Assembly: GCA_030434875.1 (NCBI GenBank)
Contig: JAUISW010000001.1
Coordinates: 441,001 to 505,000, forward strand
Source of the DNA: Lachnospiraceae bacterium C1.1
GTDB lineage: Bacteria; Bacillota; Clostridia; Lachnospirales; Lachnospiraceae
Direction of reading: 5' to 3'
DNA length: 64,000 nt
Position numbers and translations under genes: made by a program. Position 1 is the stretch's first letter. Every line of letters starts with the position of its first letter. Under the pieces are notes generated by a model. The model did no database searches and was not told where the DNA came from. It saw only the letters and a list, made by a program, of their open reading frames with translations. This document shows positions 41,901 to 51,356 of the stretch, piece after piece.

Positions 41901-43328
41901 ATGAAAAAATACAAGTTTTACGAATGGGAAGAGAAACACAAACTCCTGAATAACAGATCCATAGGTGAATTTCAATACTGGAATTATATGCGTAGGGATA
42001 TGGTTATGTCATTTAAGGATGAGTCTTCTGAAGTTGAACCTGCATTTTATAAACAGATGAAGGAACAGTCAAAAGAAGGTTTTTTTAAGAAAATTAAGGC
42101 ATTAAAAGTCCTTTTTTCCGGAAATCCGATGAGTAATATTCCTTCAGCTGATATTTTATTTTTATGCCATTCAAGACGTCAGGAAATTGATGGAAAAATG
42201 GTCAGCATATACACTGACTATATAGCAGATAGATTTCCGGGATCAGTAAGCATTCAGATAACAGGACTCGGAAAATACAGCGCGGATAAAATTTACAGTA
42301 AAAATCTGATTTTTTTGGACAGGATAAGTACGAAAGCTTATATATACAGATATTTAATGAAGTTTTTTCATCCAGGCAGGTACAGAAAGATTTTTAATAA
42401 GGTTAAGATGGAAATGTCAGGGCCATTTAAGGATCTGCATGAGAATTATGGACTGCATCCGGATCTGGATCAGTTTGCAGGAAGAGCTACAGTACTTTAT
42501 TTTCTTTATAGATACAAGACAGGTCAGTATGAAAAGCTTGTAAATAAAATATCTCCTAAATTAATAACAGAGGTTGTTGGTGGAGCCTTTGATGTTCAGA
42601 TCATAAATGAAATTGCAGATAAAAAGAAAATACCTGTGATTGAGCTTCAGCATGGAACAATTTCAACGCAATATCCGAAGGGGCTTATTGTAAGACAGCA
42701 TCCGGACTATTTCTTTTCTTTTGGAGATTTCTGGAGCAGGCGGATATGCCTTCCTGTTGCAGAGGGACATGTGATCTCTACAGGATTTCCATATCACGAT
42801 ATGATGATGGAAGCCTACAGCTCGGATGCGAAAAATAAAGATGAAAATACAGTGATCTTTATATCCAGCAGAAAATACGGAAAAGAATTTTCGGAACTTG
42901 CTGTAAAGATAAAAAATCTGAAGCCTGAGTTAAAGATAATTTATAAGCTTCACCCAAGGGAAGCTGTTGATTATAAAGAAAGATATAGCGAACTTTGTAA
43001 TTCAGATATTGAGATAATTGATGATAACAAAACACCTCTTTATGATCTTTTCTCAAGATCGTCTATACAGGTGGGAGTTGAGTCTACAGCGATTTATGAA
43101 GGAATGGGATTTAATCTTGGAACTTATATCTGGGATATACCTATGGCGGTTTCTATGATGGATATAGTGGAGCAGGGTTATGCAGAGACCTTTAAGAATG
43201 CAGAGGAATTTGTACAGCTGTTGGATAGTCATGACAGAGAAAAGAAATCATATGATATAGGAGATTTCTGGATGAATAACAGCATGGATAATGTTATTTC
43301 AGCTATGAAAAGAATCATGTCTGAATAA
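41901..43328 (+). CDS. GT-B-type glycosyltransferase of capsule/surface-polysaccharide kind
   Basis: A 475-residue soluble protein. The C-terminal half has the features of the CDP-glycerol/polysialyl-like capsule transferases: VIELQHGTIS, IIYKLHPREAVDY (the K-x-H-P motif) and SSIQVGVESTAIYEG (nucleotide-binding end with acidic residue). The N-terminal 190 residues are less conserved and basic. It probably extends the polymer or transfers a sugar or polyol phosphate. Family placement is by motif only. It is 40 bp after the radical SAM gene and 43 bp before the second MBOAT gene. Confidence 0.72.
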   Translation: MKKYKFYEWEEKHKLLNNRSIGEFQYWNYMRRDMVMSFKDESSEVEPAFYKQMKEQSKEGFFKKIKALKVLFSGNPMSNIPSADILFLCHSRRQEIDGKMVSIYTDYIADRFPGSVSIQITGLGKYSADKIYSKNLIFLDRISTKAYIYRYLMKFFHPGRYRKIFNKVKMEMSGPFKDLHENYGLHPDLDQFAGRATVLYFLYRYKTGQYEKLVNKISPKLITEVVGGAFDVQIINEIADKKKIPVIELQHGTISTQYPKGLIVRQHPDYFFSFGDFWSRRICLPVAEGHVISTGFPYHDMMMEAYSSDAKNKDENTVIFISSRKYGKEFSELAVKIKNLKPELKIIYKLHPREAVDYKERYSELCNSDIEIIDDNKTPLYDLFSRSSIQVGVESTAIYEGMGFNLGTYIWDIPMAVSMMDIVEQGYAETFKNAEEFVQLLDSHDREKKSYDIGDFWMNNSMDNVISAMKRIMSE

Positions 43329-43371
43329 GCTGTCAGTTTATAATAGATATCAAAGAGGTTAGGGGTAAAGG

Positions 43372-44988
43372 ATGACACTTTTTTCGTTGAATTTTTTTAT
43401 ATTTGTTTTTGCGGTAGTGCTCTTATACTATCTGCTGCCAGGCAAGGTACAGCATTTGCTCTTGCTGGCGGCGAGTTATATTTTTTATTGCTGGGGAACA
43501 GGGTGGAAAGGTGTTGGATTTATAATTTTTACAACAATTTCTACCTTTTTTCTTGCAATCAAAATAGAGAAGATTCTTAATAAATATAAAGAGAAAGCTG
43601 CAGAAGTAAAAAATAAAACTGTCAGCATGACGAAGGAAGAATTAGAAAATCTTAAAGAGAAAAACATCAAAGAACGCAGAAAATATCTGGCATTTGGTCT
43701 CATCAGCAACTTTGGAATTCTTGCCATTGTAAAATATGCTTCATTTATTTTGATAGGTATCAGTGAAAAGCTTTCTGCAGCCGGGCTTGGAGGTCAGCTT
43801 GCAGAGGACTCCATCTTTCTTCCGCTTGGAATTTCATTCTATACATTTATGACAATGGGTTATCTTATGGATGTTCATAGGGATAAATGTAAGGCGGATC
43901 ATAATCTTTTTCACTTTGCCTTATATACGGCGTATTTTCCACAGATAATACAGGGCCCCATAAGCAGATATAAAGATGTTTCTGAGGAATTTATCAAGAT
44001 TCACGTCTGGAATGATGAAAATTTCAGAAATGGATTTTTAAGGATGCTCTGGGGGTATGTAAAAAAAATAATTCTGGCTGAAAGAGCAGCGATCATTGTA
44101 AACGAAGTCTTTAATAACTATGCATCAGCAGGATACAAAGGCTTTATAATATTTTTTGCCGGTCTTTTATATGGTTTTCAGATTTATGCTGATTTCTCCG
44201 GAGGTATGGATATAATATTTGGTATTTCAGAGATGCTTGGAATAAGACTTAGTGAAAACTTCAGACAGCCTTATTATGCAAAAACAGTTTCTGAATTCTG
44301 GCAGAGATGGCATATAACATTAGGTGCCTGGATGAAGAATTATATTTTCTATCCGATCTGCCTTTCAAAAACTGCAGGAAAGGTTCAGAAAAAATTAAAG
44401 AAGAAATTTGGTAATTATTATGGAAGAGTACTGATTCCCTCTTTTGCTTCGTTTATATCATTTTTTATAGTAGGAATATGGCATGGAGCTGATGTAAAAT
44501 ATCTTGTTTATGGATTCTATATGGCATTATTCGTCTCTGCCAATACCCTTTTAGAGCAGTTTTATACAAAGCTCAGGGAACGATTTAAACTTAATCCTGA
44601 TACAATGGCATATAAGGCGTTTCAGATAGTCAGAACCAGTGTGATCGTATTGGTGGGAAGATTTTTTGCAAGAGGAAATTCGCTTCCGGATGCATTAAGA
44701 ATGATAAAAAATATGTTTTCAGCGGTAAATTTAAGAGTTTTAACGGATGGAACACTTCTTGGATTTGGGCTTGATGATAAGGATTGGATTGTTTTGATCC
44801 TGGCAATAGCTCTTATGCTTTATGTGGATTATAAAAATGAACATGGGGTTATAATTAGGGAAAAAATTGCAAAAGCATCACTTCCATTACGTTGGGCAGT
44901 TTATTATGCAGCGATAGTTGCAGTCCTTATCATCGGAATTTATGGTGTTGGTTATGATGCATCGTCCTTTATATATCAGAATTTCTAA
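43372..44988 (+). CDS. MBOAT-family O-acyltransferase (DltB/AlgI-like), second copy
   Basis: A 538-residue polytopic membrane enzyme, similar in design to the first copy but clearly different in sequence. Motifs: YFPQIIQGPISRY, SEFWQRWHITLGAW and the catalytic FIVGIWHGADVKYL with His371. A charged cytoplasmic loop (KEKAAEVKNKTVSMTKEEL, about 72-90) is extra compared with the first copy. It would transfer a carrier-bound acyl or aminoacyl group to an extracellular acceptor, working with the SGNH protein encoded 14 bp downstream. Confidence 0.93.
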   Translation: MTLFSLNFFIFVFAVVLLYYLLPGKVQHLLLLAASYIFYCWGTGWKGVGFIIFTTISTFFLAIKIEKILNKYKEKAAEVKNKTVSMTKEELENLKEKNIKERRKYLAFGLISNFGILAIVKYASFILIGISEKLSAAGLGGQLAEDSIFLPLGISFYTFMTMGYLMDVHRDKCKADHNLFHFALYTAYFPQIIQGPISRYKDVSEEFIKIHVWNDENFRNGFLRMLWGYVKKIILAERAAIIVNEVFNNYASAGYKGFIIFFAGLLYGFQIYADFSGGMDIIFGISEMLGIRLSENFRQPYYAKTVSEFWQRWHITLGAWMKNYIFYPICLSKTAGKVQKKLKKKFGNYYGRVLIPSFASFISFFIVGIWHGADVKYLVYGFYMALFVSANTLLEQFYTKLRERFKLNPDTMAYKAFQIVRTSVIVLVGRFFARGNSLPDALRMIKNMFSAVNLRVLTDGTLLGFGLDDKDWIVLILAIALMLYVDYKNEHGVIIREKIAKASLPLRWAVYYAAIVAVLIIGIYGVGYDASSFIYQNF

Positions 44989-45002
44989 CGGAGTAAAAAG
45001 TT

Positions 45003-46910
45003 TTGAAAAATAAAATATTATTCTTTACAAAATTCATAGTCTTTCTATGTATATTGGTGTTGCTGATAATTACAGCATCTTTTTATCTGACACCTTATTG
45101 GCTTTATTCAAATGATCCTGACGATGCAGGTGAAAGTGCCAGATACGAGAACTTTTATGATATGCCGCAAAATACTATTGATTATATTACGGTAGGCGCA
45201 AGTAACAGTTATCATGGTGTTGATCCAATGCAGGTCTATGCTTATTCGGGAATTACAGGTTTTGATCTTGGAAGCCCCGGACAGCCTATGGTATGCAGTT
45301 ATTATTGGATAAAAGAAGCATTGAAATATCAGAAGCCCAAATATGTATTTGTTGAAATTGGAAATTTGGTTAGGGAAAAATCCTCAAATGAAGGCATATT
45401 AAAAGCTATTCTTCCAATGAAAGCATCTCCGCTCAAACTGGAAATGATAAAATATGCATGCAGTAAGGATAATGAACTTAAATATACAGCTCTTTTTCCT
45501 CTTTATCAATTTCATTCAAGATGGAAAGAATTCAGCAAGAAAGATATAGAAAGAAAAAATGCAGAGCCTTATTTAACTAAGGGTGCTACGTTGAGGTTTG
45601 TGTCAGTTAACGGAATAGATGCTGACAGGGTAAATCTTCGTGAAGAAAGAACAGTAACGCTTTCATCTAATGGTATGCTGACAGCCGAGTTACAGGAACT
45701 TCCGCTCAATGAAGAGGCAAAGTATTGGATAGAGAAAATAAAGGAGCTTTGCGAAGAAAACGATATAGAGTGTATACCAACAAAGTTTCCTACAAAAAAC
45801 TGGAATGATAGATGGAGTGAAGAGGCTAAAATTTATTTTGACAGTATAGGGCTTGACTATCTTGACATGACGGAAAATGACGATGAGATTGGAATAAACT
45901 GGCAGAAAGACAGTTTCGATAATGGAAAACATCTGAATTACTTCGGTATGGCAAAGACATCGAAATATATGGCTGATTATCTTATGTCACTAGGAAGGCT
46001 CAGCTCACATAAAGGCAAGAGCGGATATCAGATCTGGGATGCAGATCTCGAAGAGTATTCAGCTTGGGAAAGCAAAGAGATATTTGAACTTTTTGATTAT
46101 AAAAGAGAAAAATTTGATTGGCTTAATTCACTTCTTTTGAATAAGGATAAGTATCTGATACTTATAACAGTCAAAAAGGATGTATCAGCCGGATGGCCTG
46201 AAAGCCTAACCGGTGTATTTGAAAAAATGGGACTGGAGACAGATTTCAGTGCTATTAAACAGCAGTCGTATATAGCAGTTATTGATTCTGGTATCAACAA
46301 AGCTGAAATTTCAAATCCGGATATTATGAACTATGATTTTGACTGGACAGATAACAATGGTTCAGTTCATGAGATTCATATGAAGAGTGGCGGCGCAGCA
46401 GGCGATTGTGAGATTCAGATAGACGGCAGTGAAAGATCACTTGATAAGACAGGTATGAACATAGTTGTCATAAATAAAGAAGATGGAGAATATCTGGCTG
46501 CGGCTAATCTTGATTCCAGTTTGGATGATATAAGTTTTGAGAAAAGCGGAAGTCCGGAGGATTCTGCAATCCTGGAAAATGGAACATATACGATCGCGGA
46601 TGAAGAATCCGGAGTGGCTATGAAACTTTCTATAATACGAAATGATGACGGTTCATATTGCCTGAGAGATGATGGGACAGGTTACTATCTTTCAACTTTA
46701 AGATCAAATAAAGATGGGGATAGGGTTGGATTTGAGACAGATCAGAATCTGGCAGTTACAAAATGGAGAATATATACGGCATCAAATGGAAGATATTTGA
46801 TTTATTCGCAATATAATGGAATGGTATTTGCAGCAGATAATAGCGGATTTTGTATCAAAGAACTTGATCTGAACAGTGATAATCAGGGAGTTAAAATCTA
46901 TGGGAATTGA
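45003..46910 (+). CDS. SGNH/DltD-like protein with beta-trefoil-like C-terminus, second copy
   Basis: A 635-residue anchored extracellular protein. An N-terminal membrane helix (about 7-29) leads to the SGNH domain: Ser67 in TVGASNSYHGVDP and a C-terminal acid-His pair in SFDNGKHLNYFG (Asp306/His310; the spacing is one residue longer than the usual D-x-x-H). Residues about 355-635 are additional; the last 110 contain repeated GTYTIADEESG, YCLRDDGTGYYLS and RYLIYSQYNGM segments that resemble a ricin-type beta-trefoil, perhaps binding glycan. Start TTG at 45003 after CGGAG. It overlaps the TupA-like gene by 11 bp. Confidence 0.82.
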   Translation: MKNKILFFTKFIVFLCILVLLIITASFYLTPYWLYSNDPDDAGESARYENFYDMPQNTIDYITVGASNSYHGVDPMQVYAYSGITGFDLGSPGQPMVCSYYWIKEALKYQKPKYVFVEIGNLVREKSSNEGILKAILPMKASPLKLEMIKYACSKDNELKYTALFPLYQFHSRWKEFSKKDIERKNAEPYLTKGATLRFVSVNGIDADRVNLREERTVTLSSNGMLTAELQELPLNEEAKYWIEKIKELCEENDIECIPTKFPTKNWNDRWSEEAKIYFDSIGLDYLDMTENDDEIGINWQKDSFDNGKHLNYFGMAKTSKYMADYLMSLGRLSSHKGKSGYQIWDADLEEYSAWESKEIFELFDYKREKFDWLNSLLLNKDKYLILITVKKDVSAGWPESLTGVFEKMGLETDFSAIKQQSYIAVIDSGINKAEISNPDIMNYDFDWTDNNGSVHEIHMKSGGAAGDCEIQIDGSERSLDKTGMNIVVINKEDGEYLAAANLDSSLDDISFEKSGSPEDSAILENGTYTIADEESGVAMKLSIIRNDDGSYCLRDDGTGYYLSTLRSNKDGDRVGFETDQNLAVTKWRIYTASNGRYLIYSQYNGMVFAADNSGFCIKELDLNSDNQGVKIYGN

Positions 46911-47793
46911 CAGAAAAGACTGGCTTAGAAAAAAACTTGCTTACTGGCATGAAAGTTTGGTGCCTCCGTTTCTTTATCCTTATGCATTAAAGAGCTGGTA
47001 TAAGAAGTGTACAGGAAGGGAACTGGATCTTAAGAATCCGAAGACCTATTGTGACAAGATAAACTGGATAAAACTTTATGGAGTCAGTCCTGAAATGACA
47101 AGACTTTCAGATAAATTGCTTGTCAGGGATTTTGTTAAAGAGAAAATAGGCGAGGAATATCTTATTCCACTGTTGGGATTCTGGGACAGATTCGATGAGA
47201 TAGATTTTGACAAGCTGCCGGAAAAGTTTGCCCTAAAGACAAATCATGGTTCGGCGACAAATATCATCGTTGATGATAAAGACAAATTGGATATGGAAGA
47301 TGCAAGGGATAAATTTAATTTCTGGATGAGTATCAATTTTGCCTTTCAATTTGGATATCAGCTCCAGTATAGGGATATAAAACGTAAGATTCTTGCAGAA
47401 GAATTTATAGATAATGGTGGAAATGACCTTTTTGATTATAAGATCCACTGCTTTGATGGAAAGCCTGAGTATATTCAATATATAGGAAGCAGAAGAGGAG
47501 ATACCAGGGAAATATATCTTGATACCGAATGGAATCCTGTGGACTTTTTTGATGCTGTATTTCCAAGATATGAAAAGATTCCACCAAAGCCGGAGTGTCT
47601 TGAAAAATTAGTTGAACTTGCAGCTGTTTTATCTGAAGGCTGGAATTATGTAAGAGTAGACTTTTATGTCCTCGATAATGGGGATATAAAGTTTGGAGAA
47701 ATGACATTTACTCCGGGATCCGGTCAGTATAAATGGAATCCCCCGGAGGCGGATCTCTTTATGGGAGAGAAGATAAAACTTCCTTTGAATTAA
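46900..47793 (+). CDS. TupA-like ATP-grasp protein
   Basis: A 297-residue protein of the ATP-grasp TupA family, named for teichuronopeptide synthesis, where it probably joins an amino acid to a uronic acid. The signatures NPKTYCDKINWIKL, ALKTNHGSATNIIV, ILAEEFIDNGG, YKIHCFDGKP and WNYVRVDFYVLDNGDIKFGEMTFTPG are all present. ATG at 46900 has AGGGAG 9 bp upstream and overlaps the preceding stop. It ends the plus-strand glycan operon at a bidirectional terminator shared with tex. Members are often annotated as glycosyltransferases; the ligase role fits the fold better. Confidence 0.87.
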   Translation: MGIDRKDWLRKKLAYWHESLVPPFLYPYALKSWYKKCTGRELDLKNPKTYCDKINWIKLYGVSPEMTRLSDKLLVRDFVKEKIGEEYLIPLLGFWDRFDEIDFDKLPEKFALKTNHGSATNIIVDDKDKLDMEDARDKFNFWMSINFAFQFGYQLQYRDIKRKILAEEFIDNGGNDLFDYKIHCFDGKPEYIQYIGSRRGDTREIYLDTEWNPVDFFDAVFPRYEKIPPKPECLEKLVELAAVLSEGWNYVRVDFYVLDNGDIKFGEMTFTPGSGQYKWNPPEADLFMGEKIKLPLN

Positions 47794-47807
47794 AAAGTAT
47801 AATTATT

Positions 47808-47842
47808 AAAGCGTTTAGTCTAAAAATGACTGAACGCTTTTT
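47808..47842. terminator. Bidirectional intrinsic terminator
   Basis: AAAGCGTT..GTC (47808-47820) pairs with GAC..AACGCTTT (47828-47840), followed by Ts on the plus strand and preceded by As for the minus strand. It separates the TupA-like gene from the tex gene. Confidence 0.85.
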
Positions 47843-47851
47843 ATTTGCATA

Positions 47852-50221
47852 TTATTTGTGATTTTGATGTGCAAGAATATAACCGATCGTTCCGGGAGCA
47901 TATTCTTTTGGTTTTTGTTCTTTTCTTGGTTTGTTGTTGGGCTTTTTATTGTGATTTCTGTTGCCCTGATTTTTATTATTAGCCTGTTTTTTATCGGAAT
48001 TAGTGTTAACTTTTTTATTTGAGGTTCTCTCTTCATTAAGTTTCATTGTAAGGGAGATGCGGGCCTTTTCTACATCAACATCAAGAACCTTTACATCGAC
48101 AATATCACCTACAGATACGACCTCAAGAGGATGCTTGATATAGTGATCACACATCTGAGAAAGATGAACGAGACCATCCTGATGGACACCTATATCAACA
48201 AAAGCACCAAAGTCGATAACATTTCTTACAGTTCCCTTTAGCTGCATGCCGGGTTTTAAGTCCTTCATATCGAGAACATCAGAGCGAAGGATAGGCTTCG
48301 GCATATCTTCTCTGGGATCACGGCCGGGTTTTTCAAGTTCATGAAGGATATCCATCATGGTAAGTTCACCGACACCGATTTCTTCTGCAAGCTCCGTTTT
48401 ATTGTCTATAGATTTTTCAAAAGAATTAATTGCAGCCTCATCCTTTACTTCACAGCCGATTTTTTCTAAAAGCTTTTTAGCAGCGTCATAAGACTCCGGG
48501 TGAACTGAAGTGGAGTCAAGAGGATTTTTTGCATTTGGAATTCTCATGAATCCTGCACACTGTTCGAAAGCCTTGGGTCCGAGTTTAGGAACCTTCTTAA
48601 ATTCGCTTCTGCTCTTGAAAGGTCCGTTTGCCTCTCTGTACTCAACAATATTCTTAGCAACTGTAGAGCTTACGCCTGATACGTATTTTAAGAGCGGAGC
48701 TGAAGCTGTATTTACATCTACACCTACATTGTTAACGGCGTCTTCAACAACACCACTCAGAGCATCTCCGAGTTTTTTCTGGTTCATATCATGCTGATAC
48801 TGACCAACACCGATCGACTTAGGGTCGATCTTTACAAGCTCAGAAAGAGGATCCTGCACACGTCTTGCAATAGATGTCGCACTTCTCTGTCCAACATCGA
48901 AATTAGGGAATTCTTCAGTTGCCAACTCACTTGCAGAATAAACACTTGCTCCGGCTTCATTGGTAATTACATAATGAACATTGGCTTCAGGTATTTCATG
49001 GAGCATCTCAACAATAACCTGCTCAGACTCTCTGGAAGCTGTACCATTGCCAACTGAAATAAGACTTATATGATATTTTTCAATTAATCTCTTGACAATT
49101 TTCTTTGCTTCTTCAATTTTTTTCTGAGGTTCTGTAGGGTAAACAACAACAGTATCAAGAACCTTACCTGTAGGATCTACGACTGCAAGTTTGCATCCGG
49201 TACGGAAAGCAGGATCCCATCCGAGTACAGTCTGACCTGCAATAGGTGGCTGCATTAGAAGCTGACGTAAATTTTTACCGAATACATCAATGGCACCATC
49301 CTCAGCCTTTGATGTGAGATCAGATCTTATCTCTCTTTCAATGGCAGGTTCTATAAGCCTTTTGTAGCTGTCTTTTATAGATTCTTTAAGGAAAGGTGTT
49401 GTATATTGATTATCCTTTGTGATGATCTTCTTTTCAAGATAGCCTAAAATACGATCTTCCGGTGCAGCTATCTTTACGATAAGGAATTTTTCGCTTTCTC
49501 CGCGGTTAAGAGCCAGAATTCGGTGACCAACGATTTTTGATACAGGCTCTTCGTATTCATAATAATTTTCATAAACAGATTTTTCTTTTTCATCTTTTGC
49601 GGATGAAACGATCTTACCTTCGGAAACTGTGATATCTCTTATGTATGTTCTGTAGTCAGGCTCATCAGAAATTTTTTCTGCTATGATATCTGAAGCACCT
49701 GAAAGTGCTGCAGCAACATCAATGACTTCTTTTTCTGCTGCTTTGACCTTGTCTTCCTTGCTGTCTGATGCAGGAGTGATCGATCCAGTTACATATTTTT
49801 GAGCTTCTTCCTCAAGAGGCGCAGATGCAGACATAGCGAGAATATACTCGGCAAGTGGCTCGAGACCTCTTGCTTTAGCAGCAGTTGCACGGGTCTTTTT
49901 CTTTTGCTTATATGGTCTGTAAAGGTCTTCAAGGGTAACAAGCTTTTCGGCAGCTTCGATCTTCGCCTTAAGTTCATCTGTAAGCTTACCCTGGTCATCA
50001 ATAGACTGTAATACAGCCTGTTTTTTCTCTTCAAGGTTACGAAGATAATTTAAGCGTTCGAAAAGGTTTCGTAACTGTTCATCATTCAGAGAGCCGGTAG
50101 CCTCTTTTCTGTATCGGGAAATAAAAGGTATGGTATTTCCTTCGTCAATAAGCTTTACTGCGGCTTCTGTCTGCCAGTTTTTTACTCCGAGTTCCTCGGA
50201 AATAGTTGAAATGATATCCAT
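47852..50221 (-). CDS. tex: Tex-family S1 RNA-binding transcription accessory protein
   Basis: A 789-residue cytoplasmic protein with the standard Tex order: N-terminal helical region with FISRYRKEATGSLNDEQL, a YqgF/RNase H-like domain (about 325-460, GWDPAFRTGCKLAVVD and ISVGNGTASRE), helix-hairpin-helix repeats (about 490-640, GVGQYQHDMNQK and VGVDVNTA are near-invariant), and a C-terminal S1 domain (about 655-725, LKGTVRNVIDFGAFVDIGV). The last 65 residues are an unusual basic Lys/Asn/Gln-rich tail. It is transcribed from a promoter overlapping that of the DUF4190 gene. Confidence 0.97.
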   Translation of the reverse strand: MDIISTISEELGVKNWQTEAAVKLIDEGNTIPFISRYRKEATGSLNDEQLRNLFERLNYLRNLEEKKQAVLQSIDDQGKLTDELKAKIEAAEKLVTLEDLYRPYKQKKKTRATAAKARGLEPLAEYILAMSASAPLEEEAQKYVTGSITPASDSKEDKVKAAEKEVIDVAAALSGASDIIAEKISDEPDYRTYIRDITVSEGKIVSSAKDEKEKSVYENYYEYEEPVSKIVGHRILALNRGESEKFLIVKIAAPEDRILGYLEKKIITKDNQYTTPFLKESIKDSYKRLIEPAIEREIRSDLTSKAEDGAIDVFGKNLRQLLMQPPIAGQTVLGWDPAFRTGCKLAVVDPTGKVLDTVVVYPTEPQKKIEEAKKIVKRLIEKYHISLISVGNGTASRESEQVIVEMLHEIPEANVHYVITNEAGASVYSASELATEEFPNFDVGQRSATSIARRVQDPLSELVKIDPKSIGVGQYQHDMNQKKLGDALSGVVEDAVNNVGVDVNTASAPLLKYVSGVSSTVAKNIVEYREANGPFKSRSEFKKVPKLGPKAFEQCAGFMRIPNAKNPLDSTSVHPESYDAAKKLLEKIGCEVKDEAAINSFEKSIDNKTELAEEIGVGELTMMDILHELEKPGRDPREDMPKPILRSDVLDMKDLKPGMQLKGTVRNVIDFGAFVDIGVHQDGLVHLSQMCDHYIKHPLEVVSVGDIVDVKVLDVDVEKARISLTMKLNEERTSNKKVNTNSDKKQANNKNQGNRNHNKKPNNKPRKEQKPKEYAPGTIGYILAHQNHK

Positions 50222-50248
50222 CTTATTAAATCCTTAATTCCTTTTTTA

Positions 50249-50298
50249 TTGATAAGAACAACTTTTTTCATTATAATAGAAAAATAAGAATTTGACAA
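50249..50298. promoter_or_regulatory. Overlapping divergent promoters for tex and the DUF4190 gene
   Basis: Plus strand: TTGATA (50249-50254), 17-bp spacer, TATAAT (50272-50277). Minus strand: TTGTCA (50298-50293), 17-bp spacer, TATAAT (50275-50270). The two -10 boxes overlap in the palindrome ATTATAAT (50270-50277), so polymerase can occupy only one promoter at a time. Confidence 0.65.
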
Positions 50299-50316
50299 TT
50301 AAGAGGAAGTGTGAAA

Positions 50317-50859
50317 ATGGAAACAAATTTTAAGGACTATAATAGTCCGATGTCAACAGCGTCTTTTGCGCTTGGAGTTGCTTCAGTAGTATGCCTGATC
50401 ATACTGATGCTGCCATTTGCCTTGTGTCTTGGCGCATTGGCAATTATATTCGGTCTGTTGTCTAAAACAAAGGACTATTATTTTCATCATGCGAAGATAG
50501 GGTTGATATCCGGCACGGTATCAGTTGTGATCAATCTTATAGCAACTATCATTATTGTTTATCTTGTATTCTTTAATACCGGATTCAGAGAAAAATATAT
50601 AGAGCCATTAATTAACAGTGTGACAGAAATTTATAATGATGAATTTCATGCTAAAAATGAATATGGCGACAGTGATGATATTTATTATGATGATGGTGAT
50701 GACTTCTATTATGAAGAGGATAGTGATTACTATCCGGAAGAAGATTTTAATTATAATAATATGTATCCTTCAGATGGAAATGATGGATCATATTATCACT
50801 ATTATTTCAAGGACGGCTGTCCTCCTTCGAACAGAGGACATGGCAGGGATTGCTTTTAA
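50317..50859 (+). CDS. DUF4190-like membrane protein with acidic Tyr-rich tail
   Basis: A 180-residue inner-membrane protein. Two or three helices (about 14-45 and 58-88: ASFALGVASVVCLIILMLPFAL split by short loops) match DUF4190 (the STASFALGVAS start is typical). The C-terminal 80 residues form an outer tail very rich in Asp, Glu and Tyr (DDIYYDDGDDFYYEED), ending HGRDCF. The tail may bind metal or basic polymer. ATG 50317 follows AGAGGAAG by 8 bp. Function unknown. It is followed 26 bp later by a putative metalloprotease gene. Confidence 0.8.
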   Translation: METNFKDYNSPMSTASFALGVASVVCLIILMLPFALCLGALAIIFGLLSKTKDYYFHHAKIGLISGTVSVVINLIATIIIVYLVFFNTGFREKYIEPLINSVTEIYNDEFHAKNEYGDSDDIYYDDGDDFYYEEDSDYYPEEDFNYNNMYPSDGNDGSYYHYYFKDGCPPSNRGHGRDCF

Positions 50860-50885
50860 ATCCTTGAAAGAGAAAGGAGTCTCTT

Positions 50886-51335
50886 ATGGTTAATTCAATT
50901 ACAGGGATGTATCAGGGAAACAGAGTTATTTACAATCCGGGAGAATCTACGGATGTAAAACAGGGTTATAAGTCGTCACCGGCAGAGTGTGAAACCTGTA
51001 AGAATCGTAAATATCAGGATGGTTCTGATGAAATGGTCTCGTATAAAACGGCAACCCATATTTCACCGGAGGCTTCGGCCTCGGCAGTGAGGGCACACGA
51101 GCAGGAGCATGTGTCAAATGCATATAAAGATGCTGCTAAGAATAACGGACAGGTTGTAAGAGCTTCTGTAAAAATAAAAACGGCAGTATGTCCTGAGTGC
51201 GGAAGAAGTTATGTTTCAGGTGGTCTTACGAGCACTCAGATAAAATATTATAATGAGGAGAATCCCTATCAGAAAGATCTGAAAATGCAGGACAGCATTA
51301 AATACACTGGAAATAATGTAGATGAAGCTGCCTGA
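50886..51335 (+). CDS. SprA-related putative zinc metalloprotease
   Basis: A 149-residue soluble protein. The HEQEH motif in VRAHEQEHVSNAYKDAA resembles a metalloprotease zinc-binding helix and matches the SprA-related catalytic-domain family. Two Cys pairs (CETCKNRKYQDGSDE and CPECGRSYVSGG) form a probable zinc ribbon. No signal peptide is present. The RBS is AGAAAGGAG. Proteolytic activity has not been established for small members; metal binding is the safest statement. Confidence 0.75.
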   Translation: MVNSITGMYQGNRVIYNPGESTDVKQGYKSSPAECETCKNRKYQDGSDEMVSYKTATHISPEASASAVRAHEQEHVSNAYKDAAKNNGQVVRASVKIKTAVCPECGRSYVSGGLTSTQIKYYNEENPYQKDLKMQDSIKYTGNNVDEAA

Positions 51336-51356
51336 AAATGATAGGCTTGAAATTAA

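Noticed and set aside
21293..47793. Prophage, insertion sequence or integrase explaining the island-like layout
   Set aside because: No integrase, transposase, att-type duplication of the tRNA end or phage gene was found in the window.
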